Shown here: piece after piece, positions 1 to 8,265 of the stretch
Numbering within the stretch: position 1 is the first letter of the stretch
How the letters are laid out: every line of letters begins with the position of its first letter
Assembly (NCBI GenBank): GCA_964520425.1
Contig: CAZFMX010000002.1
Span: 1 to 64,000 of the forward strand
Reading direction: 5' to 3'
DNA from: JAFGFY01 sp964520425
Lineage (GTDB): Bacteria; Desulfobacterota; DSM-4660; Desulfatiglandales; HGW-15
Length of the DNA: 64,000 nt
Made by a program: the position numbers and the translations under genes
Notes under the pieces: model-generated
Told to the model about the DNA's origin: nothing
The model's input: the letters and a program-made list of their open reading frames with translations, nothing else
The model's database searches: none

Positions 1-9
1 GCCTGGTCA

Positions 10-69
10 TTTCAGGATGTTAGAGCCGGGTGAAGCCTCCCCCCTCCGCTGTTCTCTAACATCCTGAAA
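10..69. repeat. 16-bp perfect inverted repeat, 28-nt loop
   Basis: Arms at 10-25 and 54-69 (TTTCAGGATGTTAGAG and its reverse complement) pair perfectly around a C/T-rich loop. No T-tract follows on either strand, so it is not a classical terminator. Its role is unknown; it could be a repeat-element end or an RNA hairpin of a gene outside the window. Confidence 0.6.
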
Positions 70-224
70 CAACTAAGGCCTCCCGACAGTCACTCCGAAA
101 AGACACCATGACCCTTTCCTCATTTCAAAAAGTTTTAATATTAGAGTACTCACTAACCGGAAAAGCCTTTTCAATATTCTATCATGGCTTAAAAATTTTT
201 CTTTGGAAATGAAGAAATGAAAGA

Positions 225-263
225 CAAAAAAATCCCCCTGAACAAGGAGATGAGTTCAGGGGG
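225..263 (-). terminator. Rho-independent terminator
   Basis: Perfect 10-bp stem (CCCCCTGAAC at 234-243 with GTTCAGGGGG at 254-263). Read on the minus strand the stem is followed by a run of seven T. It lies about 400 nt downstream of the VIT-vWA/AgmX reading frame and is the first strong terminator for that minus-strand transcript. Confidence 0.75.
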
Positions 264-558
264 GTAGGTATAAAAGGGTGTTAGGGGGTCTGAATAGTTT
301 TGGAATAATTAGGCTGAGAATTGACGGTTCTACAAGGTCACTTTAACCTGGCTTCTGATGTACAATAAAATCCTTTAGCCTCCTAAATCCTTCCCACTTT
401 TAAACCCGAAAATGGAAGGTGAGAAAGTCCCTAAAGGGTAGAGGCTAATGTGAAGCGAAAAGCATTAGAGGGGATGATATATTACCTTATCTTGGGTGTC
501 AATAGAAAAATACATCAATATGTAGTATTGTCAGAAAATGCAGAAGATTCGATGGAGG

Positions 559-649
559 AGGATTGAAGCTCCGGATTTTTTCCCCGCAGCTCATCCATTT
601 ATAATCCCGCTTGAGCAGGTTAAGATGAGCTGCGAGAAACCTCAATCCT
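559..649. repeat. Nested inverted repeat
   Basis: Two sets of nested arms: outer AGGATTGA (559-566) with TCAATCCT (642-649), inner CGCAGCTCATC (585-595) with GATGAGCTGCG (624-634). It lies immediately downstream of the AgmX-type reading frame and could fold in its 3' untranslated region. Confidence 0.55.
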
Positions 650-657
650 GATGAACA

Positions 658-1395
658 TTACCTTAAAATGAGGACAATCCTCACGTCCACCTCTTTTCTC
701 CCCATTTTTCCTGAAAACCGTAGTTTTTTCAGACTTTTGATTGTGCATTTCTCGAAATCATCATACGCTGTTCGTCCCTTTTCCATATAGACCTTGAGGA
801 CATTACCCTCCGGACCGATAACCAGGTTGAAGACGACCTCTCCTATTGGGATAGACTTATCCCCTGCTCCTGATCTATCGCAATTTTGGATAGCAGGCAT
901 GGCCCTCTCGATCATTTCTTTGACATAAGCTTCTGATAGACCTTCTGAGACCTCAATCTTTCTCAACTCCACCTGAATTTTTTCTGATATCCCCTTCTTC
1001 TCTCCCTTTTCTCTATCTACCTCGGATTGAGAGGACCCTTGCCATACCTTTACCGGGGCCATTTCTCTAAGTGCCCTCGAGTCGTCAGCAGCGAGGGTCG
1101 GCATCGCCGCTGCCTTGTACATGCGATTCCCATTCCCGACGGCCAAGTCGGAAACACCTTGAGGCAAGGGAAGGGGCTGCTTCACGGTCACGGCCTTCCC
1201 ATTCACAACCCGAACCTGCGTATCTACGGCAACAAACGAGGTATAGGAGGTCAGGAGGTTGTAGGTGAGACCAAGATTTGTGACCTCTTTAATCCGCTCA
1301 TCCGAAGGGCTGAGTCGGCTGTAATCAGCGAGGAGTGTAATCCGATGCCGCGCCCAGAGATAGCGCAGGGCAGAGTTGGCTTTTAATGGCCTAAC
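658..1395 (-). pseudogene. C-terminal part of VIT-vWA protein, AgmX/PglI-type, beyond an in-frame TGA
   Basis: This 245-codon frame continues the upstream vWA gene in the same frame after one TGA (1396-1398). Its first residues after the stop read through ANSALRYLWARHRI and YTSFVAVD, which is the conserved tail of VIT-vWA proteins, so the two parts belong to one 791-codon gene. The end (AMPAIQNCDRS ... EVVFNLVIGPEGNV) is an AgmX/PglI or TonB-like C-terminal domain. There is no obvious ribosome site for independent translation; a GTG at 1206 could start only the last 182 codons. The split may be a true nonsense mutation, stop readthrough or a sequence error. Downstream codons are otherwise intact. 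Confidence 0.7.
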
Positions 1396-3033
1396 TCACG
1401 CCACATTGAGCCTTTCTACAAATTCACCCTCTCCGGAAATACCTCGCACCTCGATCAAGCCTTGAGGTTTACCATGCCATTTTCCAAAGACAATCACAGG
1501 ACGATCAGCCATGACATCAGGGATGCTGGCAGGTTCTACGTCATAGGTCTGAAACTTTCCAAAATCCACACCTATACTCGTAAGCACCGGAGACTGAATG
1601 AGTCCCCTGAACTTCTCTGCCTTTTCTGCAGCCTTTTGAGGTTTGGTGATGACAAAGGGCTCTCCCATGCCCACTCTTGCCATGCCTTCGATAATGTGAC
1701 GGTTCACGCTGGATCCGATCCCGAAAGGAAATACATTGGCCTTACCGAGATTATTGCGAATCAGGTCGAAGGCTTCCTCCTCGACAGATACATACCCGTC
1801 CGTTGCGATAACAATACTGCGTGAAATCTCTTCGTTCTTTGGAAGAGTCAGCGCCCTCATCAACGCAGGCAAGAGCTGGGTGCCACCTCCTCCGTGTTGT
1901 CTTTCAATCATGGTTATAGCCCGATGGATGTTTTCCGGGGTTGCCGGCAGAGACTGCTTTGACATGACCGATGAACCTCCGGCAAAAAGCAACACATTAA
2001 ACCGGTCCGTAGAGCGAAGCTTGCCGATCAGATCTTTGAGAAGCTCTTTGGAAATATCCAAAGGAAAACCGTTCATGGAGCCTGAGATATCCACGATGAA
2101 TATGTACTCCCGGGGTGGAATCTGCTGTTCAAGCACCCTCTTTGGGGGCTGCATCATAAGGAGAAAAAAATTCTCCTTCTCCCCCTCGAAAAGAAGCAGA
2201 CCGGTTTCAACCTGACCACCTGCCAGTCTATACTTCAGGATGAAATCGCGGTTTCCTCCGTCTGTTTCTGATGGATCCAGTCTTATGCTTGAGAAGGCAG
2301 GTCCATCATAATTGATATTGACCTTATGGGAAGGACAGGTAATCTCCTGGATGGGAAGCCCTGAAGAGAGATCGACCGACATATCAAAGGTGTATGTAGG
2401 CGACCCTCCCTGATGAAGATAGGGATTACTGATCCACCCCTCTCCCGAATGGATATCACTCGCCTCTTCTTCGGAATAACGCGGCCCCACCACGGTAGGA
2501 TAGACAAACTCGTAGACTCCATCTGTGGGAACCAATAGTTCTGTGTATTGCAACTCCACTTTGATGATATCCGAGGGAAGGATGTTGCCTACATTCATCT
2601 GGAAAACATTTGGCCTTTGCTGTTCTAAAAGGGATGCACTCCTGCCCTCTTCTTTAGCGGCCTCGTATCGACGACGCGCATCCTCACGTTCGGCGATTTT
2701 GGCTGTAATGGTTCGTTCCCCTATGGTCATCTTCATCCCGTAGACAGCCGCCCTAGTGGATGCAGGAAAGACATATATGGCCTCCAGTGTATTATGGCCT
2801 TCATTCTTGTAGACCTGAGTGACTTGAACATCCGCGATGACACCTGAAATACTGACTTGCGAAGAAGTTGATTTCAGGGGCAACTGATCCACTTCGGGAT
2901 CATCACTCTTCACCAGAAAATAGGGGGACAGGGTTCTCTCCTCATCGGTTTCGGACTGCCCATAGACACCCGAACCGGTCACCAGGAACCCGGCCAACAA
3001 CATGACTGTCACTAATATCTTTGAGTTTCTCAT
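1396..3033 (-). CDS. VIT and von Willebrand factor A domain surface protein (main part)
   Basis: The start at 3033 is chosen because it has an AAGGAGG site 8 nt upstream and begins a normal signal peptide (MRNSKILVTVMLLAGFLVTG, cleavage near VYGQ); the frame is open 50 codons further but without such support. After export come a VIT domain (about residues 25-155) and a vWA domain with an intact MIDAS motif (DISGSMNG), as in inter-alpha-trypsin-inhibitor-like bacterial proteins that bind divalent metal and partner proteins outside the cytoplasm. The frame ends at a TGA where family members continue. An ECF-type promoter lies about 100 nt upstream, so it is probably controlled by the sigma factor encoded at 4595-5215. 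The actual ligand is unknown. Confidence 0.85.
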   Translation of the reverse strand: MRNSKILVTVMLLAGFLVTGSGVYGQSETDEERTLSPYFLVKSDDPEVDQLPLKSTSSQVSISGVIADVQVTQVYKNEGHNTLEAIYVFPASTRAAVYGMKMTIGERTITAKIAEREDARRRYEAAKEEGRSASLLEQQRPNVFQMNVGNILPSDIIKVELQYTELLVPTDGVYEFVYPTVVGPRYSEEEASDIHSGEGWISNPYLHQGGSPTYTFDMSVDLSSGLPIQEITCPSHKVNINYDGPAFSSIRLDPSETDGGNRDFILKYRLAGGQVETGLLLFEGEKENFFLLMMQPPKRVLEQQIPPREYIFIVDISGSMNGFPLDISKELLKDLIGKLRSTDRFNVLLFAGGSSVMSKQSLPATPENIHRAITMIERQHGGGGTQLLPALMRALTLPKNEEISRSIVIATDGYVSVEEEAFDLIRNNLGKANVFPFGIGSSVNRHIIEGMARVGMGEPFVITKPQKAAEKAEKFRGLIQSPVLTSIGVDFGKFQTYDVEPASIPDVMADRPVIVFGKWHGKPQGLIEVRGISGEGEFVERLNVA

Positions 3034-3131
3034 TTCTTTGACCTCCTTGTCCGGCTTTTTACCTTTAATAATCTTAGACAAGAGTGTGAGGAAAAAGTTC
3101 CAAAAACCGGATGGAATATTTCTGAATCCCA

Positions 3132-3159
3132 ACAGAGTTCTTGTTTGAGGCCTAGTTCC
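3132..3159 (-). promoter_or_regulatory. ECF-sigma-type promoter of the VIT-vWA gene
   Basis: On the minus strand GGAAC (3155-3159) is followed after 17 nt by CTCTGT (3132-3137). The -35 core and the spacing are the same as in the promoter in front of the ECF sigma gene (5221-5248), where the -10 is GTCTAA; the TCT core is shared. Predicted transcript start is about 90 nt before the ATG at 3033. Confidence 0.5.
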
Positions 3160-3193
3160 CTGTATCGTATATTCGCGGAACAAGTATAAGATT

Positions 3194-3299
3194 AGGCATG
3201 GGCTATTCCCTCAAGACGATATCTCAAAAAGAAATTCCACTGAATCCGGCATGATCTGAGCTTTGAGGGTTTAAGCCCCGGGCCTATGGCAGAAGATGC
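3194..3299. repeat. Dispersed intergenic repeat, copy A
   Basis: About 100 bp sharing ordered blocks (CTCAAG, ATCTCAAAA, GAAATTCCAC, TCTGA, GCAGAA) with copies at 11609-11680, 11763-11837 (inverted) and 11948-12049. It lies between the anti-sigma gene and the VIT-vWA gene. No open frame is conserved between copies. Confidence 0.65.
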
Positions 3300-3357
3300 T
3301 TGCTTATGTATGGCGTATTCATAGTTTGAGGCCCGAGGCTCGCTTTTCCCGCACCAT

Positions 3358-4605
3358 CTATGGAGTGATGAGTCTTATTCGAATGGGGAGGACCTCTTCA
3401 TCTTCCTCTAAGGGGCCACTGGGTGAACCATGGAGTTCACCCAACGCTTGAAGAGCGCTCTGGAATATGTCAATCTTTTCGGCAGGGATTTCGACACACA
3501 CGGATTGAGGGATATGGGTTCCTTTTTCATATTCCACTGACACAACCTCCCCTCCGGCACGTTCTACGACCTCGTTCAAACGTGAGAGAAGGTGTTCAAT
3601 ACTTATTTCTATTTCCAGTTGCGTGGTGGGAATAGGCTCTCCCATGGTCACTCTTCCTCTCATCTTCGTCTCTTGGGCCTGAGGGGCTTCCATATCCGAA
3701 GCTGTCCTTATGATATCAGGTTGCCTCTCTCTTTCTATAACAAGGGACAGTTCAATCGGGCCCCCTTTCCGCGAAGGGTGATCTGCCTTTGTCTCCGTAA
3801 GAGTAATTCTTTTTACGGCGTTGTTCGAAACACTTTTTACTTCATCCTTTTGTAAAACTGCCTGCATTCCAGTATTGTCAGCTTGCGCCTGTGTACCGGT
3901 CGCCAAAGGGACGGCCTTTGCTAATCTGGGAGGAGAGGACTCTGACTGGATTGACTCTTTCATAAGAGGGGCCGTTTTCGTGGGAGACAGTTCAGTCCAG
4001 GCTCCTTCTGGTGAGGCGGAGTCTGTCTTTGTTTCTATACGAGCAATCTTTTTCACACCGTTATCCGGAAAACGTTTTGCTTCAGATCTTTCTGCCACGA
4101 CCTGCACGCCTTGGAGTTTTGGCTCTGCCTTTTCCCTTAAAGCTCTGGAGCTGTAAGTATCTTCCCGCGCGCCGGTCTCCAAGGGGGCTTTTGCCATTCT
4201 AGGGGGAAGAGACTCTGACTGGGTTGGTTCTTGCACTATAGGGACGATTTTTGTGTCGTATTGGTCTTCTTGAATCCGAAAAATGGCAAAAACTAAAATG
4301 GCCATAACAACGGCACCGGCGAGTTTCATGGGCAGCTTTGTCCGCATGGGAATAGACAAGGTGTCTAGAATCTTGGAAAACCCAGAGTGTCGCTCCATCC
4401 GTTGATGGAGTTGGTCAAGGAAATCCTTCGGAGGCGCGACAGTTTCAATGGAACCAAGATCACTGATCAGCATTCTCAGTGAAGCAACCTCTTGTCGGCA
4501 ATCCTTACACGCGGAAAGATGTTCCTCCACTAGGGCCTTGGTCTTTGCCTCCAGGCTCTCATCGATGTAATCAGACAAATGCTCTCTAACATGACTACAG
4601 TCCAT
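3358..4605 (-). CDS. Zinc-finger anti-sigma factor with internal duplication
   Basis: Membrane anti-sigma factor predicted to hold the ECF sigma encoded just upstream. Residues 1-70 form the cytoplasmic zf-HC2/ZAS domain with H29-x3-C33-x2-C36; one membrane segment lies at about 93-110. The outer part contains a tandem duplication (about 122-210 and 212-290), each unit starting near SES(L/S)PPR(M/L)AKA and ending near ET K.D..S, of unknown role. The last 90 residues (LEIEISIEHLLSRLNEVVERAG onward, truncated here) resemble DUF2275/DUF4349-like extracytoplasmic domains. Its start overlaps the sigma gene by 11 nt, the usual sigma/anti-sigma coupling. The signal sensed is unknown. Confidence 0.85.
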   Translation of the reverse strand: MDCSHVREHLSDYIDESLEAKTKALVEEHLSACKDCRQEVASLRMLISDLGSIETVAPPKDFLDQLHQRMERHSGFSKILDTLSIPMRTKLPMKLAGAVVMAILVFAIFRIQEDQYDTKIVPIVQEPTQSESLPPRMAKAPLETGAREDTYSSRALREKAEPKLQGVQVVAERSEAKRFPDNGVKKIARIETKTDSASPEGAWTELSPTKTAPLMKESIQSESSPPRLAKAVPLATGTQAQADNTGMQAVLQKDEVKSVSNNAVKRITLTETKADHPSRKGGPIELSLVIERERQPDIIRTASDMEAPQAQETKMRGRVTMGEPIPTTQLEIEISIEHLLSRLNEVVERAGGEVVSVEYEKGTHIPQSVCVEIPAEKIDIFQSALQALGELHGSPSGPLEEDEEVLPIRIRLITP

Positions 4606-5215
4606 CTTGTATCACGCTCCTTAGCCTTTTTCTGAGGTCCAGCCTTGCTCTGGCCAGCCTTGACTTGACAGTCCCAAGAGCCGTACCCGTTATCTGGACG
4701 ATCTCCTCATATGAAAACCCCTCAATGTCACGGAGGGTAACTACTGTTTTTTGTTCCGGGGGCAACATGTTGATTGCCTCCTCAATAGCTCTCATTCTTT
4801 CCATTTTCTCTAATTCATTGTCAGGAGAATGGGTGTCATCCCGGATCTCCAGAGCAGAGTCATCGCCTTCTGACAGACCCGGATTATCGAGAGGGACCGT
4901 CTTTTTCATTTGTCTATACGCCAAAGACTTAAACTTATTCTTGCATATATTGACAGCTATCCGATAAAGCCATGTGGAAAAGGCTGATTCAAATCTGAAT
5001 CTCTTTAGAGATTCATAGACTTTTATGAATGTCTCCTGGGCGGCATCATTGGCTTCCTGATAGTCTCCTGACAGCCTAAAACATAGATTGAACACCTTAT
5101 GTTGATGCTTGAGAACCAATTCATCAAACACAGCCTTGTCCCCTCCCTGAAAGGCCCGAATCAATATGACATCTTCTCTGGCTGAGCGACCAACGATCTT
5201 GGTGTTCTCATTCAT
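4595..5215 (-). CDS. ECF RNA polymerase sigma factor (sigma-70 family, RpoE-like)
   Basis: A 206-aa protein with region 2 (AFQGGDKAVFDELVLKHQ, then FRLSGDYQEANDAAQETFIKVY and STWLYRIAVNICKNKF) and region 4 (MLPPEQKTVVTLRDIEGFSY, EIVQITGTALGTVKSRLARA). It directs transcription of a small regulon and is held by the overlapping anti-sigma gene. A GGAAC-N17-GTCTAA element lies directly upstream, so autoregulation is likely. The -10 ends only 5 nt before this ATG, so either the mRNA is leaderless or translation starts downstream, for example at the in-frame TTG codon 18. The operon also drives 3358-4605. Confidence 0.9.
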   Translation of the reverse strand: MNENTKIVGRSAREDVILIRAFQGGDKAVFDELVLKHQHKVFNLCFRLSGDYQEANDAAQETFIKVYESLKRFRFESAFSTWLYRIAVNICKNKFKSLAYRQMKKTVPLDNPGLSEGDDSALEIRDDTHSPDNELEKMERMRAIEEAINMLPPEQKTVVTLRDIEGFSYEEIVQITGTALGTVKSRLARARLDLRKRLRSVIQDGL

Positions 5216-5220
5216 TGATG

Positions 5221-5248
5221 TTAGACAATTTCCAGCTCGAAATGTTCC
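5221..5248 (-). promoter_or_regulatory. ECF autoregulatory promoter
   Basis: Minus strand: GGAAC at 5244-5248, 17-nt spacer, GTCTAA at 5221-5226. This is a close match to the RpoE-type consensus. The expected transcription start falls on or within a few bases of the annotated ATG at 5215. Confidence 0.65.
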
Positions 5249-5354
5249 ACAGACTTTTTTTAGGGTAAGATTTCATTGTTGGATTCAAAGGCTACAAGAT
5301 CAGGATAAATAATATACCGCACCATGGCTTAAGGTGGTAAGGGAGAGATAACAT

Positions 5355-5552
5355 CCCAAATCCACCATCACATATTGAGACCTTTGAAAAATGCCCAATT
5401 TTGTTCAAGATCAAGACGGGCGAGAATTCTAACCATAGGAATACCTTGAAGTATTTCGAGGATTAGAATTCGAACCCAACGTAGAGATTGGGCAAAAGGG
5501 AGTATTTTTCAAAGGTCTCGTATTAATAGGCAATAATAGTAGTGGATTTGGG
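5355..5552. repeat. Large interrupted inverted repeat (about 200 bp)
   Basis: Three nested pairs of arms: CCCAAATCCA (5355-5364) with TGGATTTGGG (5543-5552); GAGACCTTTGAAAAAT (5377-5392) with its complement (5504-5519); and an inner GAATTCTAA / TTAGAATTC pair. It resembles a small non-autonomous mobile element (MITE-like) or a long RNA hairpin. No second copy was seen in the window and no target duplication was recognised. Confidence 0.6.
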
Positions 5553-5695
5553 GTAGTCCTAGTCAGAGTGGGACTCCTTCTCTTAAACGAGAGGCCTCAT
5601 AAAGCCTCCTAGAAGGGAGTTCAAGTGACAAAGGCTTTTCTGAAGTGGCTGGTGGAAGGGCAGACAAGTGCCCTAAAGAGATTTTACTCCTAATC

Positions 5696-6289
5696 TTATC
5701 CCGAATTCATGCTCTGAAGGACTTCTATTGCTTGTGCCTTAGGGAGATAGCCTAGCCCGAACAATATCGCACCGATTGGTCTGTGTTTTCCTTCCGCCAG
5801 ATCCTCCTCTACTTGTTTTGTAAGGCCCTCAATGAGCTGATCTTTTGTGATGAATCCCTTGGAAATCGCTATGGTCCCAAACTTCTTGTCATCATACTTC
5901 ATACGAATTTCCTGTTTGGAGATTTCAATCCTGCTGGCTCGCTGTTTCTTGAAAACTGTAAACGGAAGGTCATCCTGTAAAGCCTTAATCTGCGATTTGA
6001 TCCCTCCCCAAATACCAGGAAAATCTGTAGTGGCCTTTTTGATAACCGTTTTCAGCTTGGCCACGGTCAATTTCTCGTCTCCGCACCCATCGGATGTAGC
6101 CTCCAGGTCTTTGACCGCCTCTTCACAGGCCTGTAACAATTCAGGGGCGGCCGCGATCAAATGGGCGTTGGCTTCCTGGGACATAGTATAGCTGGGGATC
6201 ATGCAGACTTCAGATCCCGAATGATGAATGAACCATGCTGAACTAAATTGCCCTTTCTCTATGTGCCAAGGTTTGGGTGTGTGCTTCAT
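5696..6289 (-). CDS. Phage-like N-terminus fused to an MshEN-type domain
   Basis: Residues 1-85 (MKHTPKPWHIE ... NAHLIAAAPELLQACEEAV) look like the small conserved proteins of temperate phages that start MKHTPGPW and carry the NA.LIAAAPELL motif. Residues about 130-195 (FGTIAISKGFITKDQLIEGL ... IGAILFGLGYLPKAQAIEVL) repeat the pattern of the MshEN / GspE N-terminal domain found on pilus and secretion ATPases, which in MshE binds c-di-GMP. The start has a GGGAGGG site 9 nt upstream. A consensus sigma70 promoter overlapped by a palindrome lies upstream. I infer a regulatory or adaptor protein; the function is not known. Confidence 0.7.
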   Translation of the reverse strand: MKHTPKPWHIEKGQFSSAWFIHHSGSEVCMIPSYTMSQEANAHLIAAAPELLQACEEAVKDLEATSDGCGDEKLTVAKLKTVIKKATTDFPGIWGGIKSQIKALQDDLPFTVFKKQRASRIEISKQEIRMKYDDKKFGTIAISKGFITKDQLIEGLTKQVEEDLAEGKHRPIGAILFGLGYLPKAQAIEVLQSMNSG

Positions 6290-6345
6290 ATTTCGTCCCT
6301 CCCTTTAAAGCAAGAACTTCAATGAATTGAAAATAATTAGATATA

Positions 6346-6373
6346 ATTATATCTATATTTTAATATTTGTCAA
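6346..6373 (-). promoter_or_regulatory. Consensus sigma70 promoter with overlapping palindrome
   Basis: Minus strand: perfect TTGACA (6368-6373), 16-nt AT-rich spacer, perfect TATAAT (6346-6351). A 16-bp perfect palindrome AGATATAATTATATCT (6339-6354) covers the -10, as expected for a repressor site. It drives the 5696-6289 gene. Confidence 0.7.
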
Positions 6374-6623
6374 TTATTTTCGTTCATTTTATTCATATAT
6401 AACATAACTAAATGGCCGTCAATGAACCCGTCTTGCCGAACTTGATGATTTTTTTTCGAAAAGGAGTCTTCTGTTCAAAGATCTGTTAGTCTATCGGCCC
6501 CGTGGAGCGAAATCCAAGATTCCTCTTGACAGGGTAGGCCTTAAAGTTGATAAACGTGTAATATCCTTTAATAATGACCACATAATGGAAGTGGTCTCTG
6601 GAACAATACACTAGGGCAGGGCC

Positions 6624-8063
6624 GTGTATAATTCTTTCTTTTCTCTTAGAGAAAACCCTTTCAACTTGACACCAGACCCACGTTTCCTCTATCTGAGCAC
6701 CTACCATAAAGAGGCCCTCGAAAGCCTGCTCCACGGAATCAATGAACGAAGGGGGCTTATCATCATCACGGGAGATATCGGTACAGGTAAGACAACTTTG
6801 TGCCGTACTATTCTCAGTCAATTAGACGATGCTGTCAAAACAGCCCTCATATTCAATTCCTTTATCTCCGATATAGAACTCCTGGAAAGCTTGAACCAGG
6901 AGTTTGGTATTGAGACTGGCGAGGAATCAGATACCATAGAGACCCGAACTTTGCTTCTCAAGAAATTTTTGCTCCAAAACGTCGGCCGAGGAAGGAATGC
7001 AGTTCTTCTTATCGACGAGGCACAAAATCTCTCTTATTCCGTTCTTCAGCAGATACTGAATCTGTCGGAACTTCAAGTAGGTGAGGAGAAACTACTTCAG
7101 ATCGTGCTCATGGGGCAACCCGAATTGAAAGATAACCTAACCAGCCCTCTCTTGGAAAGTTTTGATGCGTCCATCGCTCTCCGCTATGAACTAAAGCCCT
7201 TGGAGACCAAAGATATACGGGGATATATTGAACATCGCTTGGAAGTGGCCGGAGGCAAGACCAGCGTCATATTTTCCGATGGCGTATTCGAGAGAGTCTA
7301 TGAAAATTCTCTGGGAAACCCAAGACGAATTAATGCAATCTGTGATCGCGCCCTTCTCATTGCCTATGTTGAAGGAGAGCACACCATTACCGTAGAAATA
7401 ATCGGGAAAGCGGTTGAAGAACTCCGCGGGGACACTTCAGTACCGTCAGTAAGAGAGTGGTCGCTGCGCAAGCTTAAACGCGTATTTCTATTCTTCCTGT
7501 TACCGCTGGCAGTAGTGATCTTCTCAGGCTGGTCCCTTAAAGATCACGTTATTCGCATCTTTTCAGATGGACAAAAACCAACAAGCTTTAAGATAATCAA
7601 GCCCATGAATCCATTGATCAAAGAAACCTCGCGCAACGAGTCTAGGATTTCAGCCTCTCCTGAGCGAATACAGGCTCAAAAACAAGAGGCAACGCCTGGA
7701 CCACCAAGGCCGAAACCTCTGCCTAAAAATCCAACTTCCGGAGTTCAAACAACTCCTGCAGGAGAAACAGAAGAAGAGACAGGTATCCCTCGTACTCCTG
7801 ACGAGCCCACTTTCTCAGTACAAGTCGGGGCCTTTCAAGTCGAAGCAAATGCAAGGAATCTGTTCGTGGAATTGGCGCAAAAAGGATATGATCCTATTAT
7901 TGTAAGTATGCTAGATTACAGAGACAACCTGTGGCATACTGTCCGAATACGGGAAAATGCTGCGCCTGAGGACGCCTATCAAGCGGCCTCGGATTATAGA
8001 GACCGAGAAGGAAAGCCAGCCATTGTCACAAAAACGGGGTCCCTCGATCCGGTTTCTCCCTAA
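6624..8063 (+). CDS. ExeA/GspA-like AAA ATPase with C-terminal SPOR domain
   Basis: The 479-aa protein opens with the family start MYNSFFSLRENPFNLTPDP and is read from a GTG. Walker A is GDIGTGKTT (about 50-58) and Walker B AVLLIDEAQ (about 130). One membrane segment (about 288-306, FLFFLLPLAVVIF) is followed by a Pro-rich periplasmic linker and a SPOR domain (about 397-470, FSVQVGAFQVEANARNLF), which binds denuded peptidoglycan. ExeA-type ATPases help place secretin or pilus machinery in the cell wall, and DamX-like proteins have this layout at the division site. Pilus genes elsewhere in the window fit the first role. Confidence 0.85.
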   Translation: MYNSFFSLRENPFNLTPDPRFLYLSTYHKEALESLLHGINERRGLIIITGDIGTGKTTLCRTILSQLDDAVKTALIFNSFISDIELLESLNQEFGIETGEESDTIETRTLLLKKFLLQNVGRGRNAVLLIDEAQNLSYSVLQQILNLSELQVGEEKLLQIVLMGQPELKDNLTSPLLESFDASIALRYELKPLETKDIRGYIEHRLEVAGGKTSVIFSDGVFERVYENSLGNPRRINAICDRALLIAYVEGEHTITVEIIGKAVEELRGDTSVPSVREWSLRKLKRVFLFFLLPLAVVIFSGWSLKDHVIRIFSDGQKPTSFKIIKPMNPLIKETSRNESRISASPERIQAQKQEATPGPPRPKPLPKNPTSGVQTTPAGETEEETGIPRTPDEPTFSVQVGAFQVEANARNLFVELAQKGYDPIIVSMLDYRDNLWHTVRIRENAAPEDAYQAASDYRDREGKPAIVTKTGSLDPVSP

Positions 8064-8133
8064 AAATACACTTCAAAAACACTAATAAGACCACCTTTCA
8101 ACGCTCTCTAAATGATACTATGATCGATTTTGC

Positions 8134-8163
8134 TTGACATGAAAATCGATTCTTTACTAAATA
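8134..8163 (+). promoter_or_regulatory. Sigma70-type promoter of the SDR-had-oah operon
   Basis: TTGACA (8134-8139), 18-nt spacer, TAAATA (8158-8163). The predicted transcription start lies at the first of three tandem 11-bp repeats. The SDR start codon is 100 nt downstream. Confidence 0.5.
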
Positions 8164-8169
8164 TATGCA

Positions 8170-8202
8170 ATTGTAACTATATTGTAACTATAATGTAATT
8201 AT
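8170..8202 (+). repeat. Three tandem 11-bp repeats, probable operator
   Basis: ATTGTAACTAT, ATTGTAACTAT and AATGTAATTAT follow each other without gaps. The 11-bp period puts each unit on the same face of the helix. The array starts about 6 bp after the -10 box of the operon promoter, a position where a bound regulator would block transcription. Confidence 0.6.
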
Positions 8203-8265
8203 ATTATATTTGCTATCAAAAATCATAAACATGCCATGTTCTTTGATTATCGAAGGGGGTAACTT

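Noticed and set aside
1396..1450. Selenocysteine reading of the TGA in the VIT-vWA gene
   Set aside because: The family has no Cys at this place, and the hairpins that can be drawn after the TGA do not look like the compact bacterial insertion element. Left as an open check only.
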